Origin: Streptomyces asiaticus
GTDB lineage: Bacteria; Actinomycetota; Actinomycetes; Streptomycetales; Streptomycetaceae
Length of the DNA: 64,000 nucleotides
NCBI RefSeq assembly: GCF_018138715.1
Contig: NZ_JAGSHX010000006.1
Span: 3,410,001-3,474,000 of the forward strand
Direction of reading: 5' to 3'
Of this stretch, positions 32,900 to 41,520 are shown in pieces. A model generated the notes under the pieces. It worked only from the letters and a program-made list of their open reading frames with translations. It did not search any database and was not told the DNA's origin. Within the stretch, counting starts at the first letter, position 1; the number at the start of each line of letters is the position of its first letter. A program made the position numbers and the translations under genes.

Positions 32900-33151
32900 T
32901 CACCAGCCCGCCGCGTCGGAGACAACCTCATAGACGCCCCGGAGGTTTACCATCCGGCTGAGTTCGGACTGGTCTATGACAATGTTGAAGGTCTTCTCCA
33001 ATGCCGCGAGTATTTCAATGGCACGCAGTGAATCCGCGTCATGCTCTTCTTTGAAGAGACTGGTCTCGGTGACCTCGTCGGGGTCGATCTCAAGAATATC
33101 GGTGACGATTTCCTTGATGGTTTCACGACGCTCTTCGACGATGGCGGTCAT
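32900..33151 (-). CDS. Acyl carrier protein (second; first gene of the operon)
   Basis: 83 residues with DADSLRAIEIL as phosphopantetheine site (Ser41). GGAGGT is eight bases before the ATG. It differs clearly from the ACP at 21290, and two ACPs in one operon suggest separate roles such as starter/priming versus elongation. Leads a leftward transcript in which nearly all genes overlap or are within 50 bases. Confidence 0.93.
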   Translation of the reverse strand: MTAIVEERRETIKEIVTDILEIDPDEVTETSLFKEEHDADSLRAIEILAALEKTFNIVIDQSELSRMVNLRGVYEVVSDAAGW

Positions 33152-33202
33152 TACCGCGCACCTCCATTTTCGGGCATGGGCAAAGCGACGAAGCTTCCGC
33201 TG

Positions 33203-33231
33203 ACGCTAGGCGCCGGTCCGGGAGGGGACAA
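33203..33231 (-). promoter_or_regulatory. Candidate sigma-70-type promoter of the ketosynthase operon
   Basis: Read on the minus strand, TTGTCC (33231-33226) and TAGCGT (33208-33203) are separated by 17 bases, about 50 bases before the ACP start. It matches the TTGnnn/TAnnnT pattern of HrdB-dependent promoters. The 286-base region 33152-33437 holds no gene. Position supports it; no experimental evidence. Confidence 0.4.
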
Positions 33232-33437
33232 CCCCAGAGTCCACTAGCTGTCACGCGCCCGATGAACACCAGCGTTCGACTAGTCGGCGTGTCATAAAGC
33301 TGCACATGACAGCCGGTTACCCCGCGGTCAGAAGATGGAATCTGCAGGAAGCTGCCAGGTCGTCGGCGGACAGAAGCGTGCCAATAACGTTCAAACCGCC
33401 AACAACCCGGCTGCCATCCCGATTGCGCGGCCCGCCC

Positions 33438-34187
33438 CTACTCGGGGTCGAACTCCATCAGCCCGGCGCGCACGGCGCGCACTCCGGCCTGGAACCGCGA
33501 TTCGACCTGGAGGTCCCGCATGATGTCGGCCACATAGCGACGGTAGGTACGCACCGAAAGGCCGAGCTTGCGCGCCGCGGCGTCGTCCTTGTAGCCCTCC
33601 GCCATCAGCGTCAGCACCTCGCGCAGCACCCGGCCGCGCGCGCCGCCCTCGAACGACAGCGGACGCATCGGGCGCTGGGCCGTGTCCCACATGCCGCACA
33701 GCAGTTGGTGCAGCATATCGGCCACGGTCGAGTTCTGGATCATCGAGGCGCGGGAGCCGCCGGGCTCGCCCGGCGAGACGTCGGGCGCGATGACCGCCGC
33801 GCCGTCCACGACCACCAGCTCCTGCCGCACCCCCGCGAAGACGCGCACCTCCAGGCGCGCCACGGTGCCCACCGAGCGCTGCCACGCCGCGCCCCGGATG
33901 ACCGCCGGCGGGCACAGCATCCGGGTCCTGACCCCCTTGCCCGCCAGCTGGGCGAGCGTCTGTCCGACGAGCCGGGCGTGGTCCTCGCCCGTGACCTCCG
34001 GCAGACTCCAGATCACATCCCGCTCGGCGCGCAGCACCAGCCGCGCCACCCACCCGGCCACGGCCTCCCCGTCCACCGGCAGTTCGGCGGACGCCGAGGC
34101 CAGCGCGGAGCGGCGGTGGTGGTGCACGGCGGACTCCAGGAGGCGTAACGCCTCGCCCAGAGTCTCCTCCAGGTTGTCCGACCCCAT
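33438..34187 (-). CDS. HTH transcriptional regulator 1 (LuxR-like C-terminal domain, paralogue family of three)
   Basis: 249 residues. The C-terminal HTH shows EGYKDDAAARKLGLSVRTYR followed by RYVADIMRDLQVESRFQAGV, as in LuxR/GerE-type helices. The N-terminal 170 residues resemble the TrmB/PLD-like sensor found in similar stand-alone regulators of Streptomyces clusters, with no receiver domain. ATG has GGAG seven bases upstream. Two paralogues lie at 41521 and 42517. It sits between the ketosynthase operon and a divergent MFS exporter, so it likely regulates one or both. Confidence 0.82.
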   Translation of the reverse strand: MGSDNLEETLGEALRLLESAVHHHRRSALASASAELPVDGEAVAGWVARLVLRAERDVIWSLPEVTGEDHARLVGQTLAQLAGKGVRTRMLCPPAVIRGAAWQRSVGTVARLEVRVFAGVRQELVVVDGAAVIAPDVSPGEPGGSRASMIQNSTVADMLHQLLCGMWDTAQRPMRPLSFEGGARGRVLREVLTLMAEGYKDDAAARKLGLSVRTYRRYVADIMRDLQVESRFQAGVRAVRAGLMEFDPE

Positions 34188-34294
34188 GTCCGGCTCCGTT
34201 CGAACCGCGCCTCCCGTGCCCACCTCCCCGTCAAATCCGTCAATAGGCACTCGCCCATTTGGTTGAATTCCGAAATGGCTCAAAGGACACCCCC

Positions 34295-34375
34295 GTTCCC
34301 TTTCCGGGAACAGTAACGAGCCCCCTGGCACACGGCAAGGAAGATCGTTCCTTATGGGACACTTCCCGCCGGGAA
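34295..34375. promoter_or_regulatory. Two TTCCC-N-GGGAA palindromes in the divergent regulator/exporter region
   Basis: GTTCCC-TTTCC-GGGAAC at 34295-34311 and TTCCCGCCGGGAA at 34363-34375 share half-sites and are centred 66 bases apart. They lie in the 344-base gap (34188-34531) between the minus-strand HTH regulator and the plus-strand MFS exporter, which otherwise holds no gene. A dimeric regulator could use them as operators; the adjacent HTH protein is the first candidate. Confidence 0.45.
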
Positions 34376-34531
34376 ATACCCTCGCGTTCCGGCCACGACA
34401 CCTCCCCGTGTCGGCAAGGGGCTGCGCCTCCGCTCGGCGGATTGGTAACTTCCTCTAGAGCCAGCACGCCATCCCTTGCCATACGACGCGGACCCCCCAC
34501 CATGCCTTGGGTCCCGAAAGGCGCCGCCACC

Positions 34532-36097
34532 ATGGCTGCACAGAACACCGCGACCACCGATGCCACCCAGGCCGGTCCTTCCCACTCCCCCACCGGTCGC
34601 CAATGGCTCGCGCTTTCGGTGCTCGTCCTGTCCCAACTCGCGGTGTGGCTGGACAACACCGTGCTGAACGTCGCCCTCAAGACCCTGGCCGACCCCACCG
34701 AGGGGCTCGGCGCCAGCCCCAATCAGCTCCAGTGGAGCATCAGCTCCTACACCCTGGTCTTCGCGGTACTGCTGTTCACCGGCGGGGTGCTCGCCGACCG
34801 CTACGGCCACCGCCGCTTACTGCTCACCGGCATGGTGCTCTTCGGCGCGGCCTCCGCCTGGGCCGCCTACTCCGGCTCGGCCACCGAACTCATCGTGGCC
34901 CGCGGCGCGATGGGCATCGGCAGCGCCCTCATCATGCCCGCGACCCTCGCCCTGATCGCCCAGGTCTTCGACGAGCGGCACCGGGCCACCGCCATCGCCA
35001 TCTGGTCGGGTTCCAGTGGAATCGCGATCGCCACCGGGCCGATGCTCAGTGGAGCGCTGCTCGACCACTTCTGGTGGGGTTCGGTCTTCCTGGTGAACGT
35101 GCCGATCGTGGTGGCGTGCGTGGCCGGATCGTTCGTCTTCCTGCCCGGTGTGGTCACCCGGGTGCGGCAGAAGTTCGACCCGCTGGGCGTGGTGCTCTCC
35201 ACCGCCGGGCTCTTCGCCATCGTCTGGGGCGTCATCGAGGGCGGCCACCGCAACGACTGGACCGATCCGGCCATCGTCGGCTCGCTGGCCGGGGGTGTGC
35301 TGCTGGTCGCGGTCTTCGTCCTCGTCGAACTGCGCGTCGCCAACCCCAGCTTCGACGTACGGCTCTTCCGCGACATCCGCTTCACCGGCGCCAGCGTCGC
35401 CGTCATGCTCACGTTCTTCGGGCTCAACGGCTCGATGTACTACACCAGCTTCTATCTCCAGGGCGTCCACGGCCAGACCCCGCTGGAGTGCGGTCTCTCC
35501 ATCGCCCCGGTCGCCCTCGGCGTGCTGCTGGGCGCCCCGCTCTCGGCCAAGCTGGTACGGGCCTACGGGGTGCGCCCGGTCGTCACCGCGGCCATGCTGA
35601 TCGCCACCACCGGCTTCGTCGCGTACGTGTTCCTCGACGAGCACAGCGGACTGCCGCTGTTCTGGGTCTTCCTCGTCCTCCAGGGGCTGGGCATGGGCGC
35701 GGCCGTCGCCCCCACCACCGAGGCCATCATGGCGATCCTCCCCGCCGACCGGACCGGCGCGGGCTCCGCCGTCAACAACTCGCTGCGGCAGATCGGCGGC
35801 GTCCTCGGGGTCGCGGTCCTCGGCTCCGTCCTGGTCAGCGTCTACCGCGACCGGGTCACCCCGCGCCTGAGCGGACTGCCGTCCGGTGCCGCCGACGGCG
35901 CCGCGGAGTCGCCCGAGGCCACCCGGCTGCTCGGCGCGAAGATGCGGCTGCCCCGGCTGTCGGACATCGCCGACGAGGGGTTCGTCCACGCCATGCACGT
36001 GGCCTCCGTCGTCGGCGCGGCCGCCGCCGCGGCCGGAGCCCTGATCATCTGGTGGGGCTTCCGCAGGACATCTTCCGAAGCGCGATCCAGCATGTGA
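34532..36097 (+). CDS. MFS drug-type exporter, DHA2 family (EmrB/QacA-like)
   Basis: 521 residues with about 14 hydrophobic segments. Motif A is seen as GGVLADRYGHRRLL, motif C region as GPMLSGALLD, and VWLDNTVLNVAL early in TM1 contains the Asp typical of the family. A proton-driven exporter, probably for the cluster product (self-resistance). ATG 34532 is preceded by GAAAGG; ATG 34502 is a less likely start. Divergent from an HTH regulator with shared palindromes. Confidence 0.9.
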   Translation: MAAQNTATTDATQAGPSHSPTGRQWLALSVLVLSQLAVWLDNTVLNVALKTLADPTEGLGASPNQLQWSISSYTLVFAVLLFTGGVLADRYGHRRLLLTGMVLFGAASAWAAYSGSATELIVARGAMGIGSALIMPATLALIAQVFDERHRATAIAIWSGSSGIAIATGPMLSGALLDHFWWGSVFLVNVPIVVACVAGSFVFLPGVVTRVRQKFDPLGVVLSTAGLFAIVWGVIEGGHRNDWTDPAIVGSLAGGVLLVAVFVLVELRVANPSFDVRLFRDIRFTGASVAVMLTFFGLNGSMYYTSFYLQGVHGQTPLECGLSIAPVALGVLLGAPLSAKLVRAYGVRPVVTAAMLIATTGFVAYVFLDEHSGLPLFWVFLVLQGLGMGAAVAPTTEAIMAILPADRTGAGSAVNNSLRQIGGVLGVAVLGSVLVSVYRDRVTPRLSGLPSGAADGAAESPEATRLLGAKMRLPRLSDIADEGFVHAMHVASVVGAAAAAAGALIIWWGFRRTSSEARSSM

Positions 36098-36173
36098 TCG
36101 TTCTTCCTTGCCACCCCCGTCGCCCCGGAATAGCCTCCCGGCACAACATCCGTAAACGGGGAAGGCAGTTCAC

Positions 36174-37190
36174 ATGCGTACAGCTGTCATCACGGCGGCA
36201 GGCCAGGTGGAGACCAGAGAGATACCTGTCCCCGACATCGGTGACTCCGAGGTGCTGGTACGCATCGCGGCCTGCGGTATCTGCACCATGGAGGCCAATC
36301 TCTACGCGGGGCGGATGACCGTCTACCCCGCTGCCGCCGGACATGAGATATCCGGCTGGGTCGAGCGGATCGGCGCCAAGGCCGCCGCGCTGGAGGACAT
36401 GCCCGCCGTCGGCTCCCTCGTCGCCCTCGACGGGCTGCCGCGCTGCGGCGCCTGCCGCAGCTGCCGGCGCGGCCAGACCGCCATCTGCGTCGCGCTCCAG
36501 GGGCACAAGCGGGAGGACGGCGCGATCACCATGGGCGCGGGGCTCGCCGAGTACATCGCCCTGCCCGCCTCCCGGGTGTGGTCGGTGGGCGACGCCGACC
36601 CCGCCGTGGCCGCCATGGGCGAGCCGCTGGCCTGTGTGGTCCACTCGCTGCGTCGCGGCGGCTTCCGCGCCGGGGACCGGGTCACCGTCATCGGCGCCGG
36701 CTACATGGGCCATCTCCACCTCGCCGTCGCCGCGCAGCTCCAGGCCCGTGGCGTCGCGGTGATCGAACGGGACGAGCAGCGGCTGGCCGCCATCGCTGCG
36801 GCGGGCGCCGACGCGGCCGTCACCCCCGAGGACGTCGGCCAACTGCCGCCCGCCGACGTGGTCTTCGTGACCATCGCGTCCAAGGAGGCCATCGCCTCGG
36901 CGCTCGCCGCGGTCGCCGACGGCGGCACCATCGTCCTCTACGGCGGCGGTCCCGGCGGCCCGCCCGCCGAACTCCCCGGCTATGAGGTGCACCGCCGCCA
37001 GCTGACCGTCACCGGCTCCTTCAGCCATGAGCCGGACGACTGGCGGGCCGCCGCCGAACTGCTGCGCGGCGGGCGGCTGTCCGGGCGGCTGGAGACGCTG
37101 GTCACGGCGCGCTACTCGCTGGACGAGGTCGAGAAGGCGCTCAAGCAGGCCGCGGAGACGCCCGTCTACCGCGTGGTCGTCACGCCGTAG
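36174..37190 (+). CDS. Zinc-dependent alcohol dehydrogenase (MDR family)
   Basis: 338 residues. Catalytic zinc ligands Cys37 (ACGICTME) and His57-Glu58 (GHE), structural zinc cysteines 91, 94, 97 and 105, and the Rossmann motif VIGAGYMG at about 172-180. It oxidises an alcohol or reduces an aldehyde with NAD(P). GGGAAGG lies ahead of the ATG. It precedes an LLM-class oxidoreductase, so both could tailor the product or belong to an unrelated redox operon. Confidence 0.9.
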   Translation: MRTAVITAAGQVETREIPVPDIGDSEVLVRIAACGICTMEANLYAGRMTVYPAAAGHEISGWVERIGAKAAALEDMPAVGSLVALDGLPRCGACRSCRRGQTAICVALQGHKREDGAITMGAGLAEYIALPASRVWSVGDADPAVAAMGEPLACVVHSLRRGGFRAGDRVTVIGAGYMGHLHLAVAAQLQARGVAVIERDEQRLAAIAAAGADAAVTPEDVGQLPPADVVFVTIASKEAIASALAAVADGGTIVLYGGGPGGPPAELPGYEVHRRQLTVTGSFSHEPDDWRAAAELLRGGRLSGRLETLVTARYSLDEVEKALKQAAETPVYRVVVTP

Positions 37191-37267
37191 CCGCCCGCGG
37201 CGCCCGCCCGCCGTTCGCGGGCGAACCGGCACCAGACCCGAATCGACAAGAGAAAGGATTCCCCTCC

Positions 37268-38050
37268 GTGACCCTGCGCGTAGGCGTCCAACTCCACCCC
37301 CAGCACACCGGAATCGCCGAGCTGCGCACCGCGTGGCGGGAGGCCGACGCCATCGGGGTCGACTCGCTGTGGACCTGGGACCACTTCCTGCCGCACACCG
37401 GCGACCCCGCCGGGCGCCACTACGAGTGCTGGTCGCTGCTGTCCGCGATGGCGGTCGAGACCCGGCGGGCCACCATCGGGCCGCTGGTGAGCTGCACCGC
37501 GTTCCGCAATCCGCATCTGCTGGCGGACATGGCCCGCACCGTCGACCAGCTCAGCGGCGGGCGGCTGGTGCTGGGGCTTGGCGCGGGCTGGTTCGAGGCC
37601 GAACACACCGAGTACGGGCTGCCCTTCCCCGGACCGGCCGGGCGGATGGACGCCTTCGCCGCGTCCGTCGCCGCCGTCAAGGAGCGGCTGGCCAAGCTCA
37701 ACCCCGGTCCGGCGGGCCCGCTTCCGCTGCTGATCGGCGGCGCCGGGCGGCGGCGCACCCTGGAGCTGGTGGCCCGCGAGGCCGACTGGTGGAACTGGTA
37801 CGGCTGGGCCTCCGACGACCCGGTCGCCGATTTCCGCGAGCTGAGCGGCGTGCTGGACGAGTGGTGCGAACGGGTCGGCCGGGACCCGGGCGCGGTGGCC
37901 CGCACGGTGATGGTCAACCCCGACCAGCTGCCGCTGGTCGAGGGGTTCGCCGAGGCCGGGGCGGTCCATGTGGTGCTCTCCCTCCCGGCCCCGTACGACC
38001 TGCGCAGGGTCGAGGAGCTGCTCAAGGTGCGGGCCACGCTCACCTCGTGA
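37268..38050 (+). CDS. LLM class flavin/F420-dependent oxidoreductase
   Basis: 260 residues, luciferase-like TIM barrel: RVGVQLHPQHTGI, SLWTWDHF, LGLGAGWFEAEHTEYGLPF and LLIGGAGRRRTL are characteristic. Many actinomycete members of this type use F420 rather than FMN. GTG start with AAAGGA upstream. The stop overlaps the following MFS gene (GTGA), so the two are co-translated. Substrate unknown. Confidence 0.88.
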   Translation: MTLRVGVQLHPQHTGIAELRTAWREADAIGVDSLWTWDHFLPHTGDPAGRHYECWSLLSAMAVETRRATIGPLVSCTAFRNPHLLADMARTVDQLSGGRLVLGLGAGWFEAEHTEYGLPFPGPAGRMDAFAASVAAVKERLAKLNPGPAGPLPLLIGGAGRRRTLELVAREADWWNWYGWASDDPVADFRELSGVLDEWCERVGRDPGAVARTVMVNPDQLPLVEGFAEAGAVHVVLSLPAPYDLRRVEELLKVRATLTS

Positions 38051-39372
38051 CGGCCATACGCGCCGCGGCGCCCCGTACGCCCCTGGGGCGCCGCTTCGGC
38101 CTGCTCATGGGCGCGCTGCTGCTCTCCAGCCTGGGCAACGGGCTGTGCTTCCCGTTCACCTCGATCTACATCAGCCAGTTGCTGGGGCTCGGCGGGCGGG
38201 CGGCGGGCGGCTACTTCATCGCGATGGCCGCTGCCAGCTTCGCCGCCGCCCTGGCCGGCGGACCGCTGGCCGACCGGGGCAGCCCGCACCGGGTGGGCGC
38301 GCTGGGCGGCGCGGCGCTCGCGGCCGGCTACGCCCTGCTGGCCCCGGCCGGTTCGGTGGCGCTGGTGCTCGCCTCGGGGGTGTGCGTCGGGGCGGGCTTC
38401 GGGCTCTTCTACGCCTCGATCGTGGGCATCGTGGACACCGCGGTCCCCGAGAGCGGCCGCCGCTCGGCCTTCGCCATCCGGCACATCGTCAACAACGCCG
38501 GGATCGGACTGGGTTCGGTCGCGGCCGGGCTCGCGCTGCACGGCGCGGCCACCCCGGTGGGGGCGCTGCGCTGGTTGTACCTGGCCAACGGGCTGGCGGC
38601 GCTGCCGCTGATCGCGGTGATCCTGGGCGTACGGCCCCGGACCCGGCCTGGCTCCCCGCCCCTTCCCGAGACTGGGGCTCCGCCCCAGACCCCGGGATCC
38701 AGGGGCGAAGCCTCTTGTATCGGGAAGGGGCAGGGAGGGGAGAAGCCCGCGGGCAGGCCGACGTATCGGACCCTGTTGCGGGCCCGCCCGATGGCCCTGC
38801 TGATCCTGGCCCAGGCGCTCTTCGCGATCGTCGGCTTCACCCAGATCGAGGCGACCGTACCGCTGCTGATGCACGACCGTATGGCGGTCACCCTGGGCTG
38901 GGTCAGCGCGGTGGTGGCGGCCAACTCCTTCGCCCTGATCGCCCTTCAGCCGCTGCTCCGCCGCCGGCTGGAACGGCTGCCGGAGACCGTGAGCCTGGCC
39001 GCCGGTCCGGTGCTGTGGACCGGGGCGTTCGGCTGCGGTCTGGGCGCGGCGCTGGCCGGGGAGGCGGCCCCGGCGGCCGTGCGGTACGGACTTCTGCTCG
39101 CCTTCGCGGTGATCTTCGCGGCGGGCGAGCTGATGTACTCCTCCGCCTTCTATCCGCTGCTGCTGCGCTGGTCGGGCGAGGAGGCGGTGGGCCGGGCGAG
39201 CGCCCTGGCGTCGCTGGCCTGGAACCTGGGCACCGCCTCCGGCCCACCGATCGGGCTGTTCGTCGTGGCCAACGCCTCGGCCACGGGCAGCTGGCTGGCC
39301 CTCGCACTGGGCGCGGCGGCCGCGTTCACGGTGGCCGCCGCGCTGCACAACCGGACGACGGACGGCACCTGA
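38047..39372 (+). CDS. MFS transporter with repeat-derived central loop
   Basis: 441 residues, about 12 membrane segments, with GGPLADRGSPHRVG as motif A in the loop after TM2. Residues about 203-237, in the cytoplasmic loop between TM6 and TM7, are encoded by a GC-rich inverted-repeat element. This loop is the place where MFS proteins best tolerate inserts, and the frame stays open on both sides. GTG start in a GTGA overlap with the LLM gene. Probably an exporter; possibly linked to the nearby cluster. Confidence 0.85.
   Translation: MTAIRAAAPRTPLGRRFGLLMGALLLSSLGNGLCFPFTSIYISQLLGLGGRAAGGYFIAMAAASFAAALAGGPLADRGSPHRVGALGGAALAAGYALLAPAGSVALVLASGVCVGAGFGLFYASIVGIVDTAVPESGRRSAFAIRHIVNNAGIGLGSVAAGLALHGAATPVGALRWLYLANGLAALPLIAVILGVRPRTRPGSPPLPETGAPPQTPGSRGEASCIGKGQGGEKPAGRPTYRTLLRARPMALLILAQALFAIVGFTQIEATVPLLMHDRMAVTLGWVSAVVAANSFALIALQPLLRRRLERLPETVSLAAGPVLWTGAFGCGLGAALAGEAAPAAVRYGLLLAFAVIFAAGELMYSSAFYPLLLRWSGEEAVGRASALASLAWNLGTASGPPIGLFVVANASATGSWLALALGAAAAFTVAAALHNRTTDGT
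38654..38735. repeat. GC-rich inverted-repeat element (copy B) inside the MFS gene
   Basis: Left arm CCCCGCCCCTTCCCGA (38654-38669) and right arm TCGGGAAGGGGCAGGG (38720-38735) are inverted repeats with one mismatch. The inner part contains GGGGC-TCC-GCCCC. The same arms occur at 57923-58031 and, left arm only, at 12492. No target duplication can be identified by eye. Confidence 0.7.
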
Positions 39373-39389
39373 CCACCCGCCGAACGCAC

Positions 39390-40442
39390 CTACGACTTGG
39401 GCAGATACGACGTGTCGTAGGCATCCTCAGGCGTGACGCTCTTCTCCAGGAGTCCCTGGTCGTACATGAAGTCGGCCATCCGGGTCCAGGTCTGCGGGTC
39501 GATCGCGCCCAGCTCGCCCTGGTCGTTCTTCATCAGCGGCGCCGTGGCCTTGAGCACCGCGCGGGCGTTGTTCCGCTGCTTCTCGCCGCGCAGCCCCGGT
39601 ACGTACTTCTCGCTGAGCTTGATGGCCTCGTCCTGGTGGTCGATCGCATAGCGCAATCCGCGCAAGGACGCGTCGACGAACTTCTTGATGTCATCACCGC
39701 GCTTGTCGAGCGTCTTCTTCTTGGCGCCCAGGCCCACGCCCACCAACTGGTCCCCCGCCGAGCCCGAGTTGAGGGTTATCGACCGGACCTCCTTGCCCGC
39801 CTCCTTGAACGAGACGGCGTCATTGTTCAGATAGCCCATCACCCCCTCGACCTTGTTTCCGGTGAGGGCCGCCTGCTGGGTGAAGCCGATGTTCTGTACC
39901 TTGGCGTCCTTGGTGGAAAGGCCGCCCTCCTTCAGGAGCGCCAGCAAACCGAAATAGGTCTCGCCGAAGGCACCGGGGGTGCCGATCTTCCGGCCCTTGA
40001 GGTCGGCGGGGGTCCGGATCTTCGATTCCTTGGGCACGATCAGGCCCACCGGGTACTTCTGGTAAAAGGTGGCGATGTCCACGACGGGCACATTCTTGGC
40101 GCGCGCCTGAAGCATCTCGTCGCCGCCCGCGTAGATCACATCTTCCTTGCCCGATGTGAGAGCCCCGAAGAGATCTTCGGCCGCGCCGTGGTGGCGCAGT
40201 GTCACATTGAGTCCGGCGTCCTTGTAGTACCCCTTTTCGGCGGCCACATAGAACGGCGAGAACTGGATGTTGGGGGTGTAGGTCAGCCCCACCGTGATGC
40301 TTGCGCCGCCCTTGGCCCCCGCGTTCTTCGGCTCCTCGGCGCATGAGGTCAAAGTGGCCAGTACCACCACCGAGGCGAGGGCGGCCGCGCCCGTGACCCG
40401 ATGTCTGTGGGCACGCCTCATGGGCGTCTGCACGAAACGCAC
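39390..40442 (-). CDS. ABC transporter substrate-binding lipoprotein (NMT1/THI5-like)
   Basis: 350 residues. Basic N-terminus, hydrophobic core and lipobox LTSC, then an SsuA/THI5 fold: ITVGLTYTPNIQFSPFYVAA, GYYKDAGLNV and LKGRKIGTPGAFGETYFG. Members bind aliphatic sulfonates, hydroxymethylpyrimidine or nitrate-like ligands; the ligand here is unclear, though the FxPNIQFSPFYVA start favours pyrimidine/thiamine-precursor types. GTG with GAGGAG upstream. Followed in operon order by no further gene; the permease lies just upstream at 40469. Confidence 0.87.
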   Translation of the reverse strand: MRFVQTPMRRAHRHRVTGAAALASVVVLATLTSCAEEPKNAGAKGGASITVGLTYTPNIQFSPFYVAAEKGYYKDAGLNVTLRHHGAAEDLFGALTSGKEDVIYAGGDEMLQARAKNVPVVDIATFYQKYPVGLIVPKESKIRTPADLKGRKIGTPGAFGETYFGLLALLKEGGLSTKDAKVQNIGFTQQAALTGNKVEGVMGYLNNDAVSFKEAGKEVRSITLNSGSAGDQLVGVGLGAKKKTLDKRGDDIKKFVDASLRGLRYAIDHQDEAIKLSEKYVPGLRGEKQRNNARAVLKATAPLMKNDQGELGAIDPQTWTRMADFMYDQGLLEKSVTPEDAYDTSYLPKS

Positions 40443-40468
40443 GTACTTCTCCTCTTGGGTGAAAGTTG

Positions 40469-41413
40469 TCAGTCGCGCTGAACGAGCCGCTCGACCAGGC
40501 GGACCACTCCGTACGAGACGGCGGCGAGAAGGCCGAGCATGACGAGCGTCGAGAACAGTCCGATGGTGTCGGCCTCCTGGCGCTGCACCGACAGCAGCTG
40601 CCCCAGTCCGTCGCCGCCCATCACGAATTCACCGACGACCGCGCCGGTGATGGAGAGCGTGAGACCGTTGCGCACCCCCGCGAGGACGCTGGGCAGGGCG
40701 AGCGGAAGCTCGATGTACCAGAGCATCCCCCACCACCCCACCCCGTCCACCCGCGCGGCCCCCATCACATCGGGGTCCAGCGAACGCAGCCCCAGCACGG
40801 TGTTGACGAGGATGGGGAAGAAGACCAGCAGCGCGCAGAGGACCGCGATGGGCAGCAGTCCGTACCCGATCCACAGGGCCAGCAGGGGGGCGAGCGCCAC
40901 CGCGGGCATGGCCTGCGAGGCGGCCACATACGGCTGGAGGGCCGCCGCGGCGATCTCGCTGCGGGCGATCAGATAGCCGAGCGGCAGCGCCACTCCGATG
41001 CCGATACCGCTGCCCGCCAGCGCCTCCCACACCGTCTCCTCGGTGTAGTCGACGAGATCACCGTGGAAGACGTCATCGAGGAATTGCCGCGCGAGGTCCA
41101 GCGGAGCCGGAAGATAGAACTCCGCAACGGCGCCGGTCCGGGTCACGATGTCCCAGACGACAAGCAGCGACAGCCCGAATACCAGCGGCGGCAGCACACT
41201 CCGGAACAGCGTTCCGCGCCGGTTGGCGAGAGCCGCCCCGGATGCCGCTCCGGTCATTTTCCGGCCGGCCCCGGACCGCGACTTCTCACCATTTCCACCG
41301 CCGTCGCCGGTCTTTCGCGCATGTCCCGGTCGGGGTGAATGCGGCTCGTCCGCAGCCGACTCGCCGTCCGCGCCCGCCGTGGCGGTCGCGCCCCTTCCGT
41401 GCCCTTCGGTCAT
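40469..41413 (-). CDS. ABC transporter permease (SsuC/ThiX-like)
   Basis: 314 residues. The N-terminal 70 residues are hydrophilic, Gly/Arg-rich; about six membrane segments follow, with the EAA-type loop LDPDVMGAARVDGVGWWGML. It would pair with the substrate-binding protein at 39390. ATG 41413 has AAGGGG eight bases upstream; ATG 41431 lacks a ribosome site. No ATP-binding gene is found next to the pair. Confidence 0.87.
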   Translation of the reverse strand: MTEGHGRGATATAGADGESAADEPHSPRPGHARKTGDGGGNGEKSRSGAGRKMTGAASGAALANRRGTLFRSVLPPLVFGLSLLVVWDIVTRTGAVAEFYLPAPLDLARQFLDDVFHGDLVDYTEETVWEALAGSGIGIGVALPLGYLIARSEIAAAALQPYVAASQAMPAVALAPLLALWIGYGLLPIAVLCALLVFFPILVNTVLGLRSLDPDVMGAARVDGVGWWGMLWYIELPLALPSVLAGVRNGLTLSITGAVVGEFVMGGDGLGQLLSVQRQEADTIGLFSTLVMLGLLAAVSYGVVRLVERLVQRD

Positions 41414-41520
41414 CCCTAAATCCCCTTGCATTACCGGCTGTTGCCAGATCTCGGCACGCCCGCAGGCAACCTATCGCCAGCACGCTCCGGATCACAATGT
41501 CGATGGGGAAAACGAAATAA

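Noticed and set aside
19447..33151. Housekeeping fatty-acid synthase (fab) operon
   Set aside because: Six KS-like genes, two ACPs, DsrE proteins and adjacent pathway-type regulators do not fit the compact fabD-fabH-acpP-fabF set; no FabH is present.
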